Shown: positions 12,465 through 25,719, numbered from the stretch's first letter. The stretch is DNA of 64,000 nt from Symsagittifera roscoffensis (GCF_963678635.1 NC_087062.1:78493200-78557199), one strand, 5' to 3'. The notes: generated by a model from the sequence alone, not told the origin. Numbers and translations are program-made.

Positions 12465-12907
12465 CAGGGGCGGATCTAGGATTTTCTCGAGGGGGGGGGC
12501 GGATTTTCAAAAAATTGTCCAAAATTTTGACGACCTTTTTTTTTTTTTTTTAGGTCGACCAAATTGATTTTTCGAGCTCTCCCAAAGCACTGTTTTGCCC
12601 CTATTTTGGCAAAATTTTCTGCGCAGCAGGCAAATTTTTGAAAAAACAGTCAAAAAAGCCGTTTTTGGGCACTTTTTGAAAAATTTTGACAAAAAAATCG
12701 CGTTTTTTTTGGCGCGCGCTCCCCCTCAAAGTTAGTATATATTGGCGCCATAGGCGCCTTTAGAAAAATTTTAGGGTCGTTCGGCCAAAAATGGATTTCT
12801 GAAAAAGTATCAAAGGGGGGACCCTTTGGGTCGGCAGGGGGTTGAATCCCTGAGGAGAAGCGTCCGCCCCCCCCCCCCCCCGCCCCCCCCCCCTAAATCC
12901 GCCCCTG
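12465..12907 (+). mobile_element. hAT-type MITE, complete, with 8-bp target duplication
   Basis: A 443-bp element starting CAGGGGCGGATCTAGG and ending CCTAAATCCGCCCCTG, a clear imperfect terminal inverted repeat. The perfect 8-bp direct repeat GAGGCAGA flanks it at 12457-12464 and 12908-12915. It carries poly-G near the left and poly-C near the right end, which could pair into a long hairpin, and no transposase. It is the best-preserved reference copy of this family in the window. The open frame on its minus strand is spurious. Confidence 0.9.
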
Positions 12908-12915
12908 GAGGCAGA

Positions 12916-14489
12916 AGTTTCCAGCTAACTGTGAAAACAAAAAAGTATATATAACTAAGATGCAAAAAGAGAAGCGCTTTTTCTCACAATTTTAACAGTT
13001 AATCGGGATCACAGTTTTTTAAACAACCTGGGTTGACCTCCACGCACCAAAAAAGCTAGTCATACAATTCCATACAATTTATCTATGGAAAATTGCTAGT
13101 CATACAATTCCATACAACTTCTTCTGTAGAAAAATTCTAGTCACACAATTTTCATACATGGAATTTGTATGACTAGCATTTTTTCACAATAAAATTATAT
13201 ATATGAACTGTAAGTTATTTTCTAATCAAAAGTCAACATAAAAAAATTTTGATATCTTTAAACGTGGTAGTTAAACAATTTTTATGGTATGAAAAGGGTA
13301 TGACTAGCATTGTTTCCAAACTTATGTTTTTACCACCAAAAAAATTCAACGCAAAACAGGATTTTTTAGTTTTGAGCTAGCTTAAAAATCATATTTTTAC
13401 AATCCATTTCTCAAAATGTTGATCGTAAGATTTTAATGTAGATTTTCTGACGGAGTTTCATCTTATCTGTTAAATTATACCGCATCAGTTTGTTTTCAAC
13501 TCTCAATAATTTTGGTGATTGCATTAAGTTAGTTTTACTCTAATAAGATCGGTGTGCACTTTAGAGATAAGTGCTTTTTTTTCTTTACGATGATTTGTAA
13601 GTCCGTTTTGTTAAATTCGGCTTTTACAAAACCGAATAGCATAGCTCTTCAATGAGAGCACCAAAAGTAGATTTTTCTCACGTGGGTAAAAGTTTGCGCA
13701 TTTATGTAATTGAGTTGATTCGCAAATCCTGGGTGTTTTCTATTATAGCCTCCCGTAAGTTATAGACCAGCACAATACAAAAATCATTGTTAGAGGGGCT
13801 ATAGATATAATAGCTAAATCAAATTCTTCGCGGTAAAAAGTAAACAGACTCCCTCATTTGACCAAATTAGTATCTTCCACCGCAACATTTATTTAACATT
13901 GATTTGCTAAGCGCTGCAAGTAACATGTTCGACTCTGATTACTTGAAAATTCAGATTCTCACTTGGATCCAAGTTAGCACCCCCCTCCAACTGCTAACTG
14001 CTTTAAAGAGGGGGAAGGATGGTAACTTGGTTCCAAAAACAACGGCTGTTTAGTTTGATTTACGTATGAAAAGTTTTCGGGGCATCACAAAACATCCTAG
14101 AAAAATGAGAAAACTTTTCATCCGAAACTTGGAAACCATCATCATGGGTCACTTAACCCTTAGCTATTGAAACTTTTTGTGAATGAAACTCAAAATAAAG
14201 TTCGTAGTCAAGATAAAATAACGTCAAGCACTTCTCAAGTGGATCTTTGGGAGAGATTTTAATCCAATTTGGATCTTTTTCGAAATATTAATTTGCATTT
14301 ACTTCAAAAATATCTTATTATGACGCTATACCGCTTAAATGTCATGGAAGCAACAAGAGAAGCTCACAAACGCCAAAAATTTAGGTTTGTTTATTAAGAG
14401 TTACAAAAAAGCATTCACTAAATTATTTAATCATTATAAGGTAACCTAAACTACAAAAAATGTTGTTCAAAGGTTACATTCTGTCTATC
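12916..14489. other. No gene seen; contains the inverted-repeat cluster at 13055
   Basis: AT-rich non-coding DNA between the MITE and the resumed 5-kb repeat. Confidence 0.45.
13055..13308. repeat. 40-bp direct and inverted GCTAGTCATAC repeats
   Basis: GCTAGTCATACAATTCCATAC or a close variant begins at 13055, 13095 and 13135 (period 40). The reverse complement GTATGACTAGC occurs near 13168-13178 and 13298-13308. The outermost copies form an 11-bp perfect inverted pair around 254 bases. It may be a foldback or MITE-like element, but no target duplication is visible. Confidence 0.6.
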
Positions 14490-17400
14490 GTCAAAATTTT
14501 TTTAAAAAGAAAAAGCGATTCATTAGATTAACGATAGAGTTACTAATTTCAAAAACTGGCGCTGATAAAAACTATTTGTCAAGGTTCACACTCACACACT
14601 CATGTCTTTATTATTTCTCATTATACTGCCGCGTTCGTTATGGTCGCTTCAACAACCTATACGCTAGAATCTATTTTTACTGTTTTTTTTACCTGTTCCA
14701 GCACAGAAAATTAAAATGTTTCAGATAAAATTAATGAAAAACTGAAGGATGTAATTTTAAGATATTACACAATCGTAAATGTCACTCAAAAAGCTTGAGA
14801 AGAATTCTAAATCCTTGAAAAAATTCAGGCCCTGCTAAATTTTGCTAATTATTTGTCTTGGGCCAATCTCGGGAAATCAGAGTAAAATTAAACAAATCGT
14901 TTTAAGACTTCAGAAAACAAAGACCTCTTGATAATCAAGCATAAACAATAAGACTCCTTCGAAGGAATGTACTTCGCTTTTCATTTTTTTTATTCCAACG
15001 CTGAACTAGGTTTGTTGATTAGGTTGGAATGGATTAATTTGTAAAACCCCATTCCAATAAAGAAGCAAGAAAATCCGAACAATTTTAAATTGATTTTCAA
15101 TGCAGTCAAAACTTGAATAAGAGCATTTTGAGCTCAACCATACTAGTTTTCTTAAACATTAAGCAATCAATGAAAGGCGTCATTTTGTTAGAGGTTTTTT
15201 AATTGGCTTTATAGAACTTTTTGATTTAGTAAATTTTTCCATTTTACGCAAAGCGCTTCCCCTAAAATTAGCAAAAATTTAAGGCAAAAAACGTTTCGGT
15301 CTAATCATCCATCCAACAAAAACTGACAGAGTCATTGAAAGAACCTAAATTGGTTTTTGATAAGAGAGGGGGATCACTAGCGTTTATCGCATCCAAAACT
15401 CGCAAACATCCTGCTGGAATTCCAGGAGATTAACAAATTTAACTTAATTCACATAAAGCTTTTGCAAAACATCTATTAGCTCGAGTTTTTTTGCAACAGT
15501 GGAGCAAAATTTTGAACCGTACTTACATCAATTTTTTTCTGTTTTTATTTTTGCTGATTTGTTTATAAAAATTTGATTGAGGACTGCTATAAAAAGATGA
15601 AACAATGCCGTAAGGACTTGAATCGCTTAAGTGAGTGAACAACTAAGTTTTCATAAATTTTGAGGGTTTTTCATAAAACTATAAACGCTAAATAAATGCT
15701 GCTAATTTGTGACATAAACAGCTTGCATATATCTCATTTGAAGCCTCAGTTACGTCCTTAAAAAAGGAGAACTGCTTGTATCAAGGCAGGCCAAAAATTG
15801 AAGTTTTCTATTCTACTTTGAAGTGTTTCAAGTTAATTTTAGTCAAAAATTTTGACATTTGTCACAAAAAATTAAATCTTCTTCAGTTTACAAACCAATG
15901 TCTGGATCAATAACTTGGGTTGATTTCTGAGACGAAATAAATTGTAGCTTTTGTGTCGCGTTAATACAAAAAATAAACTTTGCTCACATTAGTGGCTAAT
16001 TAAATAGTTTTCAAACCCCATGACTTGAAAAAAAATCAAACTTTTTTTTTGTTCCGAGGGTTGGAATTTGGGGTTACTATGCTTCAAATTGCAGAAATTG
16101 TTTCCTACACAGAAAGCATAAGCGGCAATTTTTTTTCCAAACTGAACTGAGGCTAGCGGTTTGTTCTTTCTAATGAGTGATCCACCGAAAATTAAGTTAC
16201 TTAGTAAATTACATAACGTGTAGTGCGATAAAGTTAAGAAATATAACGTTTAGAATTTTTAAATTTTTTCCAACATCTTATCTATATAATTTTTTTGTCA
16301 CAAAAATTTTAAATAATGTTAGAGAACAGTCGGAACAGTTGAGATTTTGCCCAGTTACAAAAACTTTTCTTTCTAAATTTGTGCTCAAGACATCAGTTTT
16401 TGTCAGATGATCAACGCAAAAATAAGTAAATAAAAAATTGCACCAAGCTTAAAACCTTCCGTAAATTGACCACGTTTAAATCTTTTTGACTCGAAAAACA
16501 TTTAAAAATTTTTTCCTGGTTTGTTTTATTCTTTAAACACTTTCTGGAATGTAGAAGCTCTATTCTATTTTGATGATCGGAAAAATAATCAATAAAATTA
16601 ACCATTGAAAAAGTTCAATTGTGAGGCAAATTTGATTCCTCAATTACACAACCACGCTCGTTTTTTGCCTGGTTGACCAAATTATTAATTAATTGCTTTT
16701 TTCCATTTCGAAGCCCTAATTTTAAATTTTTTTTCTGAAATTTTATATTGTTTTGAGATGTTAGGGGCTTAGTTTTGAGCAGAAGTAATCAAGTAGCTTA
16801 AAAAAATTTCGACCAGTTTGTTGTTTTGTCAATTTATACTTTTAACAGTTCCTAAAAAAATCAGAGCAAATTTATTTAAATTTATGGATATTTCGAAAAA
16901 CAAGGATTTTTTGACAATTAAGCATAAAACAATCAAAATCTATTTGAATTATAGAAGGTAGTTTTTTTTTAATCTAAAAATGTAGTAGGTTCACTGATAA
17001 GCTTAGAATGAAATAATTTGAAGTTTTCTATTGGATATAAATTACCAGAAAAGTGTTTAAATTCGCACTCAAGGCGGTCAAAACATAATATCAAAATATT
17101 TTGTGCTCAGCCATTTTGTGGTTTTTTATAGATGGCTTTTTAAAACTATTTTGAGCAAACTAGACAAGGAAATTTTTTCAGAAAATTATTTTCTTTAAGT
17201 TAGCGTACAATTACTAAGCCAATAGAAAGTAGTTTTCAGAAAAAAAAGTTTGGTAATTCATCCAGAAAAGGTAAACTGAGCTATGGAAAGTTGTAAATTG
17301 CAATTTAAGCAAAAAGAGGGAACCCTATCACTCATCGCGTCCAAATCTTGCAATTTTTTTAAAATACAGAATCAAAATCAATTCGTCCTGATTTCTAAAA

Positions 17401-19290
17401 AATTACAAACTTTATTTATGTTCGTTGATATGCTGTTTTCTTTTGCAATGATGGCGCAAGATTCTGATGTGAACAAATTGTCAAAAAATTTTCATTATTT
17501 TCTTTCAATGATTTATTACAAAACTGAAGAATTTTTAGCAAATACTTCTTTACCGGAGACTGCTAAATTAAACATTGAAATCGTTTAAGTGGACGAACAA
17601 CTAAGTTTGGTTTTTAATGAAGGTTTTTCAAAACCAGCTAATTAGCACTAAACGTTGACAAAAAAATTGCTCATTACTCTTTATTGAAAAATTAAGTTTG
17701 CCTCCGAAGTATAGAAAAGTTATGTTCTTATCAAGCAAAGTACGAAATTTCTAATTTTTCTGACCGTACGTTGAGGAGTCTCAACTAAATTGAAATATAA
17801 ATATAGACAAAACTCTCAAAAAAATGAAGAAAAAAACTCTCAGCTTTTCTAAAAGGCAAACAAACCCCCATGTACTGTATGAAATTCCAAATAAAAGAGA
17901 CTACTGCACCATTACTTGGGTCAATTTAGCCGGAGTCAATCGTAGCATTTGCTACGCGTTGAAGCAAAAAGAAACTTAGGTGCGCAAAAGTTACTCCCAA
18001 TTAGCTAAATGGGCAGTTTTCAAGTCCCATGATTTTACAAAAACTAATCAACTGTTTAAAAAAATGCTTTTGTTCCGACCTTCGGAGAAGGTGACAATTA
18101 TAAATCTAAAAATTAATGAAGCTCCGAGCTTATATTTAACAAATATTTTGCCCGCGCTCATTTTTTTGTGCGCTCAAATCGAAAAAGGTGACAAATTATA
18201 AATCTAAACTTTAATGATGCTCTTAGCTTGAATTTAAAAACGTTTTGCCTGCGCTCACGGTTATAAGGGTTTTTGCACAATTATAAGGGTTTGAAATTGG
18301 GAATACTCTGACGGCTATATTTCATACTGGGACAATCAACTCGCGTTAGATTTTGTCCTATTGAAGTGTAAGGGGAGAAAATCACCTTGAGAAAATCACC
18401 AAAAAAGCTTGTAATTGACATTAGAGGGCAGTCGGACCATTCAGAATTCCGAACTCAACTTTTTCCGATGGTGAAAGAGAATTATTTTTGAAACAGTTAT
18501 TTGAAAACAAGGGCCACGAATAATTATTACGTCTCTGTTTTCAAAAAATTGAACCATAAGATTGAATTTAAAAAATCTAAAATTTGAAAAACCACGTTTC
18601 TTTGAATGGATTATTTCTCGCCGTCTTGCAAGATTAGTATAATAATTTGTACGTTTTTTTGTGTTCTGAAACTGAACAGAGGAATGCAAGGCTACTTTGC
18701 ATTGCAGATACATCACAAAATTCCCGCATACCCCTCCCCAAGCATTATAACTAACGAATTGAAAACTTTTCTAGTTATTTGGGCAAAACATTTATTGTTA
18801 ACGCTTCTTGATTATTCAAAAAATTCAGTTCACTGAACCTTTATTGGCCATGTTCCTTTTAAAAATTTGGGGTCACAAAATTTTTACTGAAAGTGGAACA
18901 GTAAAAATGAAATTAAGATTCAAATCGAACAAGTTCTTTATTATGTTTACAACCACAAATTTGTGACATTGAGAAAGGTCAACGCCAACTGGAATCAAAA
19001 ATTGCACTCTTAAATTTTTTTTGCTGACCTAATTTTCTTAATCTTTGACTCGACTCCTAACCGTTTTGAATCGTTGGGGCGTTAACCAAGAGTCTATAGG
19101 AATTGGTAAAAGAAAACATTTTCCAAAGAAAAGTTGTGTTTTATTATGTCTTGGCAAGTAGGCATTAACTCAAACTTTTCCTTTGATGTTTGTGCCATTT
19201 GAACAGATTGTGAACGATCGTTTTATCAGATGAATGGAAGCAAAATAATCCCCTGAGCAGGTAACGGTATTAAACTGTCACATATCGCAT
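14490..19290. repeat. Ancient ~5-kb tandem repeat, second copy, main part
   Basis: Continues the match to about 6.4-10.86 kb in the same order, ending with the GATTGTGAACGATCG and GTCACATATCGCATTT blocks near 19200-19290. Open frames here (for example 17283-17588) are not conserved in the first copy and I do not regard them as genes. Confidence 0.75.
18093..18262. repeat. Short tandem duplication, ~97-bp period
   Basis: GACAATTATAAATCTAAA with a GCGCTCA block about 75 bases on is repeated as GACAAATTATAAATCTAAA with GCGCTCACGG. The second copy starts near 18190. Confidence 0.6.
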
Positions 19291-20289
19291 TTAGTACCAA
19301 AATATACAACTAACTTTTACTCTACTCGTGCCGGGAGGCAAAAATAATAAATATACGCTTAATTGCCCGATTGGATATGATATGGGGGCATAGAATATCT
19401 AATCCTCTAATCCTGAAACAGGTCATTGTATTGATAGCATAAGGTCACTTCGTCAAATTGCTTTGAAATCTACTCCAATCATGCTAGGAATTTGATTGAG
19501 GAAAGCGTTTTTTGTCTCCCAATTTTCCATGTCGTAAACAAAAGTTCATCAAATGACTTTTTCGGCCTTCCGTTTTACAGTTGATGTAAACAAGAATATA
19601 CAAAAAACGATTTTTTTTAAATCTCAGACCTACTTGAGCTAAACACGAATGCTAAGTAACCGTTTTTAAAGGAATTAATTAGCTCGTAATTTTTTCACTA
19701 ATGAACTTTATTTTGAATGAGTTTGTTTTAAGCTAATTTTAACAAATAATTATCTTTCCTATCGAAAGTTTATCGAACCAATCTAACATCTTTCCCCGCA
19801 GCAGTTTGGGCGGACCTTAACTTGTTTCTATGTTAGAAGATTCAGCTAATCAGAATCGAGCAATTTACATGCAGCGCTTAGCAAAATTAATCTGAATTAA
19901 ATGAATTAAAGATTTTAATTTGGTTTATTTCAAGGGGGAGGGGAGTTGACTGTGAGGGTGCTGACTTGATTTCTCATAACAAGCGCCTTCAACAACATAA
20001 ACAAGAAAAAGTACTTCTGGCGGAGAGAAAACAATCGCTTTTAAAAAAAATCCAGAGTAGCGCATTACTTTGAATTCTTTCAAGCAAAAAGCACGCTTAC
20101 GCTTGAATGCAAGTGTTTATAAAATTGTGATCAAAACATTAACCGGAAACTATTCTTACTTGCATGCGATTATAAAATTACTCGCATTGGAGATATATAG
20201 ATGAAAATCGGTTACATCTGAGTTCCCTTGTCAAGGTCTATTAAAGTAAAAATTAATTTTATTGCGCTATTATTATAATGGTAAATTGT
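19290..20289. other. No gene seen
   Basis: AT-rich DNA without recognisable coding or repeat content in this window. Confidence 0.45.
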
Positions 20290-22715
20290 TACAAGACTGC
20301 TTGTATCAGGGAGGGCGAAACACTGAGTGTTCCGACTGCCTTTAAAGGTCTATGAAGCAGTAATAACATGAAAAAATTGAATGTAAGAAAAATAAATTGA
20401 AAAAAAAATTGAAAAAAAAAATTTGAGGTTTTTTGTGAAAATTATCGCCGCACACGCCATATAAAGTCCAAAGTGATAAACTTCGCTTCTAGTAACAAAT
20501 CAATTATGGCAAATAAGCTTACTTCAACCAACTTGGACAATTTCTAAGACGTATTAAATCTACGTTTACGCGTTAATAGCGCGAAATATATCGTGCGTTA
20601 ATTATCCAAAATTGGCCAAAATGCCAATCTTTAAACCCCCATAACTTTACAAAAATTGATCACAGGTGAAATATTTTTTCAAATTTAAGCTCAGAACAAC
20701 AATAATTTTTGAAGGATATAAAAAAAAATCCGTCAAAAATGACTAGTTAAAAAGTCGAAATTTGTCTGAAGAAAAAAAACCCACCCGAGCACAAATATTC
20801 CGTTTTTTTCGTATCGAAAGTCGGAACAATAAAAACTGAACCGGGCTGCTCAAATCAAGGCAACGCTTTGAATGTTCCGACTGCCTTTTAACTGGTCTGT
20901 AATTGTTTTTTATAAATAGAAAATGACCATGAAACTCATCAATATCCGATTTTTGTACTTCATTCGGATATGAGTGAATGTACAAAAATAAGTGCTAACA
21001 AATTTGTTTGCAAATTTTAAATGAAACTTTTTTGTAATTGGTGGGCGGGGTTGGGGGGAACAGTTTTAAAAACTGAATAGGTGTAGCTTTTGAAATCGAG
21101 TCGGCCGCGCATTCCAAGTTTTTTTTGCAGTTATTCTGCATTACTCATGTGATAAACACAAAAGGAAAAAAATCCATTGTTTGAAAATAATTGGATTAAA
21201 AACAATTTTAAACTTGATATAACTGAGGATAAGAGTAAATTTTTAATCCCTTTTGTTGTCTGAAAGCGACTTGGGAAACTTCTGAAAGCTTAAAATGTGA
21301 CATCAATTGTAATGACCAATTTTTTTAAAAACGTTTTGTTAATGACTCTATTTACAAAATGATCTAGTCTCTATCTAAACTAAGAAAAAAGAAGCTGTCG
21401 CAAGTTGAACATTGAAAAAAGTTTATGATTTGAAGTTTAAGGTTGCTTCCTGAGTAATAATGGAATAGCTTACATGAACAAACTAGACTGTTCGTATCAG
21501 GGCGAAGCCTTGAATAGTCGGATTGCCTTTTAAGGTCTATGGAGCAGTAATGACACGAAAAAGTTAAATGAAATAATCTAAAACCAAAATTTTGAGTAAC
21601 AAGTGTCCCCCCGCACGCCATATGACGTACAAAGTGATAGATTTTGCTCCTAGTAGCAAATCAAGTATAGAAAAAAAGCTTCCTTCAATCATCTTCCTTC
21701 AATCAAATTGGCAATCTTTAAACCCCTCTAAATTTACGAAAAATGATCACAAGTGATATTTCTTTTTAAATTTAAGTTCAGGGCAACTATAATTTTTGAA
21801 TGATACAAAAAAAATTATGTCAAAAAAGGCTAGTTAAAAAGTCGAAGTTTTTCTGACGAAACAAAATCAACCCGAGCATAAATATTCTGTTACTTTCGTT
21901 CCAAAGTCGGAACAAAAACGTTTATGTCAAACCAACTTTTGGTGGGCTTGATTTTGGAATGAAAACTAATCACTAATTTTCTATTGCCTTATAAAAAGAG
22001 GAGCTTGTACTGGCTCAATTTGAAGCATCGTTTAAGCTAAATTGAAGTAAACTAAATGCGGTACCTTTTGAGGCAAGGAAATTTGCGGAGGCTGGATAGC
22101 TCAAAAAATGAAGGGTCTGATTTTTCACTTACAAAAATTAGTATTAACATCCACATCTTACGTTTGATAAAATGATTCAAATGAGCATCAATAAATACAA
22201 GACTGCTCGTATCAGGGCAAAGCCTTGAATGTTTCGACTGGCTGTAAGGTTTATGGAGCAGTAATAACAAAAAAAAACGAAATGAAATAAAATGAAATTT
22301 TTTTTCTAAAATTTGAAATTTTTTCTGTGAAAATCATCCCCCCACACGCCATATAGAGTAAAAAACAAAAGCTTTCGCTCCTTGTAACAAATCAATTATG
22401 GCAAATAAGCTTCTTTCAACCATTTTGGAACGATTTCTAAGACGGATTAAATCTCGGCTTACGCGTTAATAGCGCGAATTATATCGCGAGTTAATTGTCC
22501 CAAAATGGTCAAAATGGCAACCTTTAGACCCCCATAACTTTACGAAAAATGATCACAGGTGAAATATCTTTTCAAAGTTAAGCTTAGCACAACAATACCT
22601 TTTGAATGATATTATAAAATTCCGTCAAAAATGGCTAGTTAAAAAGTCAAATATTGTCTGAAGAAAAAAAACCTACCCCGAGCACAAATATTCCGTCACT
22701 TTTATAGCGAAAGTC
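20290..22715 (-). repeat. Four diverged copies of a 0.6-0.7-kb repeat
   Basis: Two modules alternate. Module 1 (ACTGCTTGTATCAGGG, GTTCCGACTGCC, a TCTATGGAGCAGTAAT block, CACACGCCATATA) occurs near 20290, 20845, 21480 and 22200. Module 2 (GCGAATTATATCGCG-like, CATAACTTTACGAAAAATGA, AGTTAAAAAGTCGAA, CGAGCACAAATATTCCGT) occurs near 20500, 21690 and 22420, and in truncated form near 20740. The same two modules appear in the opposite orientation at 46240-47160 and 52980-53480. The GGCAGTCGGAACATTC core also appears in the 5-kb repeats (8130, 9920, 16315, 18420), so all belong to one old repeat superfamily. None has a conserved ORF. Confidence 0.75.
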
Positions 22716-23940
22716 GGAACAAAAAGTAAAGCTAATACGGCTTTCAGCTTATTTAAAAAAAACAAATATCAAATGCTTATAGTTCGTTCACTTCGATAGT
22801 CGTTGCTGCTGCCAACATCACTCGCCCTGTTTTCTTCTGGATACTTTTTGGGTTAGAATTGTTTTTGGAGTGATCTTTAAAATACTCCATTTTTTTGCTG
22901 GAATAGTTTCCTCGACTCGATCAATCTTGTAAACGCATCATTTAATTGGATCTTTAAGAATTCACAGTCAGTGGCAGAAGTTTATATTTCTGTGTTCGTC
23001 CACAATGGTAACATTTCATGTGACTATAAGTGTTAACTCATGTGTGTTCAGTTTTGTTAAGCTCAGTGGATTTCTCTCAAAATATTGGTAAGCATGAGAA
23101 TTATAAATGAAGACTGTTTAAAAAATAAGGGAGATACCAATTTGGTGGTTTACGGCTTTCTGGTCATTTGTATAGTTGCTATCTAATGTAAACGGTCTCG
23201 AACTCAACAATTGTTCAACCTCACGCGTCATAGTAAAAAAATATCTGATAAAGATCGTGATCCTACAACTGCTAAAATTGCTAGCTTCATAAGTTTTAGG
23301 TTTCCAAACAAATTACAAGGTTTATTTTTTCTCAAGTTCTTTCATCCTTTGTTCCAGCTATCAACTTCCTCTCTCCGAAATTGACAGCACCTACAAATTT
23401 GGAGTGGTTGTCACTTATGACTGTGGGCTGTGGTTGTTGACCAAGTAGTTTAATTAATGGTAATTTTTTGAAAATTTGAAAAGTTCCCAATTGTGTGAGA
23501 AAACTTGCAAAAAGTGCGCATTTTGAACTGAACAAGCTTCTGTGCCTACAGTAATGCCTGGAACACACAATTGTTGAGCCAAAGATTCCTTGCGCGTTCA
23601 AAAATGTCTTTGCTAGCCCGGAGTTCCCGAATGTCACCACGGATATCAGGTATAACTTACATTAAATTTTCTTCCCTGGCAGCGTAGTAAATTTGAAAAA
23701 ACTTTCCGCAAAAAATATGCTTTTCAAACAAGTGCGCCGCAGAATAGGTAGCTATAGAAAAAATATATGCAATAGCTACAAAATAATTTTAACAGCCCAA
23801 AACAGTTTTCGTCAAAAGTTTCCTAGTTATTTTCGAAGTTAAAGAGATGGTAAATTTTTCCGGGTATTTGTCTCCTTTAAGCACACTACCACTCATCTTA
23901 ACGGCCGCAGATATTCTCCCTATTATACCGTGTAATAGTG
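22716..23940. other. No recognisable gene; one unassigned open frame
   Basis: A minus-strand open frame of 102 residues (23332-23640) encodes a Cys/Phe-rich stretch followed by a more polar C-terminus. I recognise no domain in it. The tract near 23700-23900 shares the CCCAAAA-AGTTTTCGTCA block with 45440-45490 and 52180-52230, so it probably belongs to the dispersed repeat background. Nothing else was seen. Confidence 0.35.
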
Positions 23941-24793
23941 GGGGACACTAAGACACGATATTATCCAAAATCCCGAAGGTTTATGATGGTGGTCAGACAG
24001 AATCGGCCGATCAAAGGATTGCGCAACTTCCCCCTTATTTTATGCTCTTTTCAGCTCTTCTCTTGCGCTTCTAGCTAGTTCAGCAAATCGGGGGCACAAT
24101 AAGTAAATTCTCAATCGCAAAGGAAACAAAAGCTATTTACAATGCCCTTAATGAGCTAACTATTATTTATTAACTTCTATAAGGAAGTCCGCGTTTAGTT
24201 TCGTTCAATCACTTCGTTAACTCGCTCGTCAGTTTTTGGTTAGCTCGATTCAAAACTCGCCTACTCCAGCAGTGCAACTCGCTCACACAACTAATTCAAA
24301 ACGGTACTAAACTCGGGTTCAAGCGCAACTCGCTTGCACAAATAGTTCATCTCGGTACTAAATTCGGGTTTAAATCAGCTAGACTAATTTCTAACAACTG
24401 GGAGACACAACTAGCCTCGCTTCAAGCAATAGCGTCTTCCACAGACCAACTATTCTTCTCGGCTTGCTCAACCGTTCTCTCTCTAACTGAGAACCAACTA
24501 TTCGGCTTACTAACAATAATTGTTCTCTACTCTGACTGAGAACCAACTACTCCTAATATCTGTTATTTGTTCTAAATCCTATAGGCTCTCCGGTACCCTT
24601 CAGTTCCTAATCTTTCTTTACACTTAGTTTTAGCTAAGTCACTCCAATCCCTATCAGTCCTGGCATCCACTTGAATCACCCGTCCGCACAGGTTTTAAGA
24701 CTAGATGCCTTCCCCTGTCAACTCTGCCATGTGCCAAATTCGGTTTCTATTATCAACGTTTTCACGTTTATTAGATACCCGGTATGCGGTAGG
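23941..24793 (+). repeat. LTR- or leader-like lead-in to the array with short tandem duplications
   Basis: This stretch is less AT-rich than its surroundings and precedes the retroelement array. Around 24246-24365 a block of about 60 bases (CAACTCGCT-CACA, CGGTACTAAA-TCGGGTT) occurs twice. Around 24470-24570 a second block (TGAGAACCAACTA with TTGTTCTCT) occurs two to three times. A TTATTTTATG box near 24036 could be a promoter element. Duplicated leader blocks are common in LTRs and 5' UTRs of LTR elements, but I found no matching partner LTR in the window, so the assignment is inference. Confidence 0.4.
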
Positions 24794-25210
24794 TGTCACA
24801 ATTTTACCAAGCAAACAAATGTCAAAAAATTCTAATTAACTAACTCCTGACCTCAGTGACTTCAGCTCTCGAGTTCAACTCAACCTACAAACCATGTTAA
24901 AAATACTCAGTGACCCTCCCAGGGTCTTTATTCTAATTATCCCGTTAAATTTCCGACCTCCCAAGAAAAGGGGGGGAAACCCTTTTCATGGGTAGCTAAT
25001 ATGTCACAATTTTACCAAGCAAACAAATGTCATACAATTCTTATCAACTAATTCCTGACCTCATTGACTTCAGCCCTCGAGTTGAACTCAACCTCCAAAC
25101 CGTGATATAATTACTCAGTGACTCTCCCAGGGTCTTTTTTAGTTATCACATTAACGTTCCGACCTCCCAAGGGAGGGGGGAGATCCTTTTCACGGGTAGA
25201 TAATTCATTA
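24794..25210. repeat. 208-bp tandem duplication at the array start
   Basis: TGTCACAATTTTACCAAGC begins at 24794 and again at 25002. Both copies continue through the TTCAGC-CTCGAGTT, CAACCT-CAAACC, ACTCAGTGAC-CTCCCAGGGTCTTT and CCTTTTCA blocks. The second copy leads into array unit I. Confidence 0.85.
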
Positions 25211-25676
25211 CAAGCATCTAAAAGTTCTATCTGTACTCTATTCCAATCCCGACCTTCTAGCTATCAGGGGAATGTAGTTTGTCTATTATGGGTCAGTTTA
25301 AGTCAAAAAGTCACCTCCGGCGAGCCAAATAAATTCTTCGTCCGTTCAATTTTTTTTTGGAGACCTAATTCTCATGCTGAGGTCCTATTAATATCGATTT
25401 ACTCTGAGACTACTTTTTTTAAGCCTAGTTCAGTTGCTATTAATAGATCATTTGCCAAGCTAAAATGAACCCAATGTTTTTCAATTCCACTTTGAAATAA
25501 CTGTAATACTCACCGGTTGCAATGTAGAACCTATATGGCTATCATTTTCTGCTCTAGCTCCCATTGTAGAAGTTTCCTTCTAGTTTTTAGCCATTTGACT
25601 CATTCTCATTTCCAGGGGTTGCGCTGGGGAATACGCCACTTTCTGTTTTTAATCTCGGGTTTTCCATGCAATTTTG

Positions 25677-25719
25677 GGGTCAAAACGCCCAAAGGTCAAT
25701 TTAAGGTCACCCAGGGTCA
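25677..25719 (+). promoter_or_regulatory. Cluster of AGGTCA / GGGTCA half-sites (unit I copy)
   Basis: GGGTCA at 25677, AGGTCA at 25693 and 25704, and GGGTCA at 25714. The two central sites form a direct repeat with 5-bp spacing, and the next is spaced by 4 bp. The fifth site present in units II and V is mutated here to GGGTTCA. The pattern matches nuclear-receptor response elements in animals. It may be coincidental. Confidence 0.3.

Noticed and set aside
20290..22715. CRISPR-like regular repeats
   Set aside because: Repeats are hundreds of bases long, diverged and without unique spacers of constant length. The window is eukaryotic in character.
23332..23640. Minus-strand ORF of 102 codons near the array start
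   Set aside because: No recognisable domain and no supporting copy. Listed only as an unassigned frame within the spacer.
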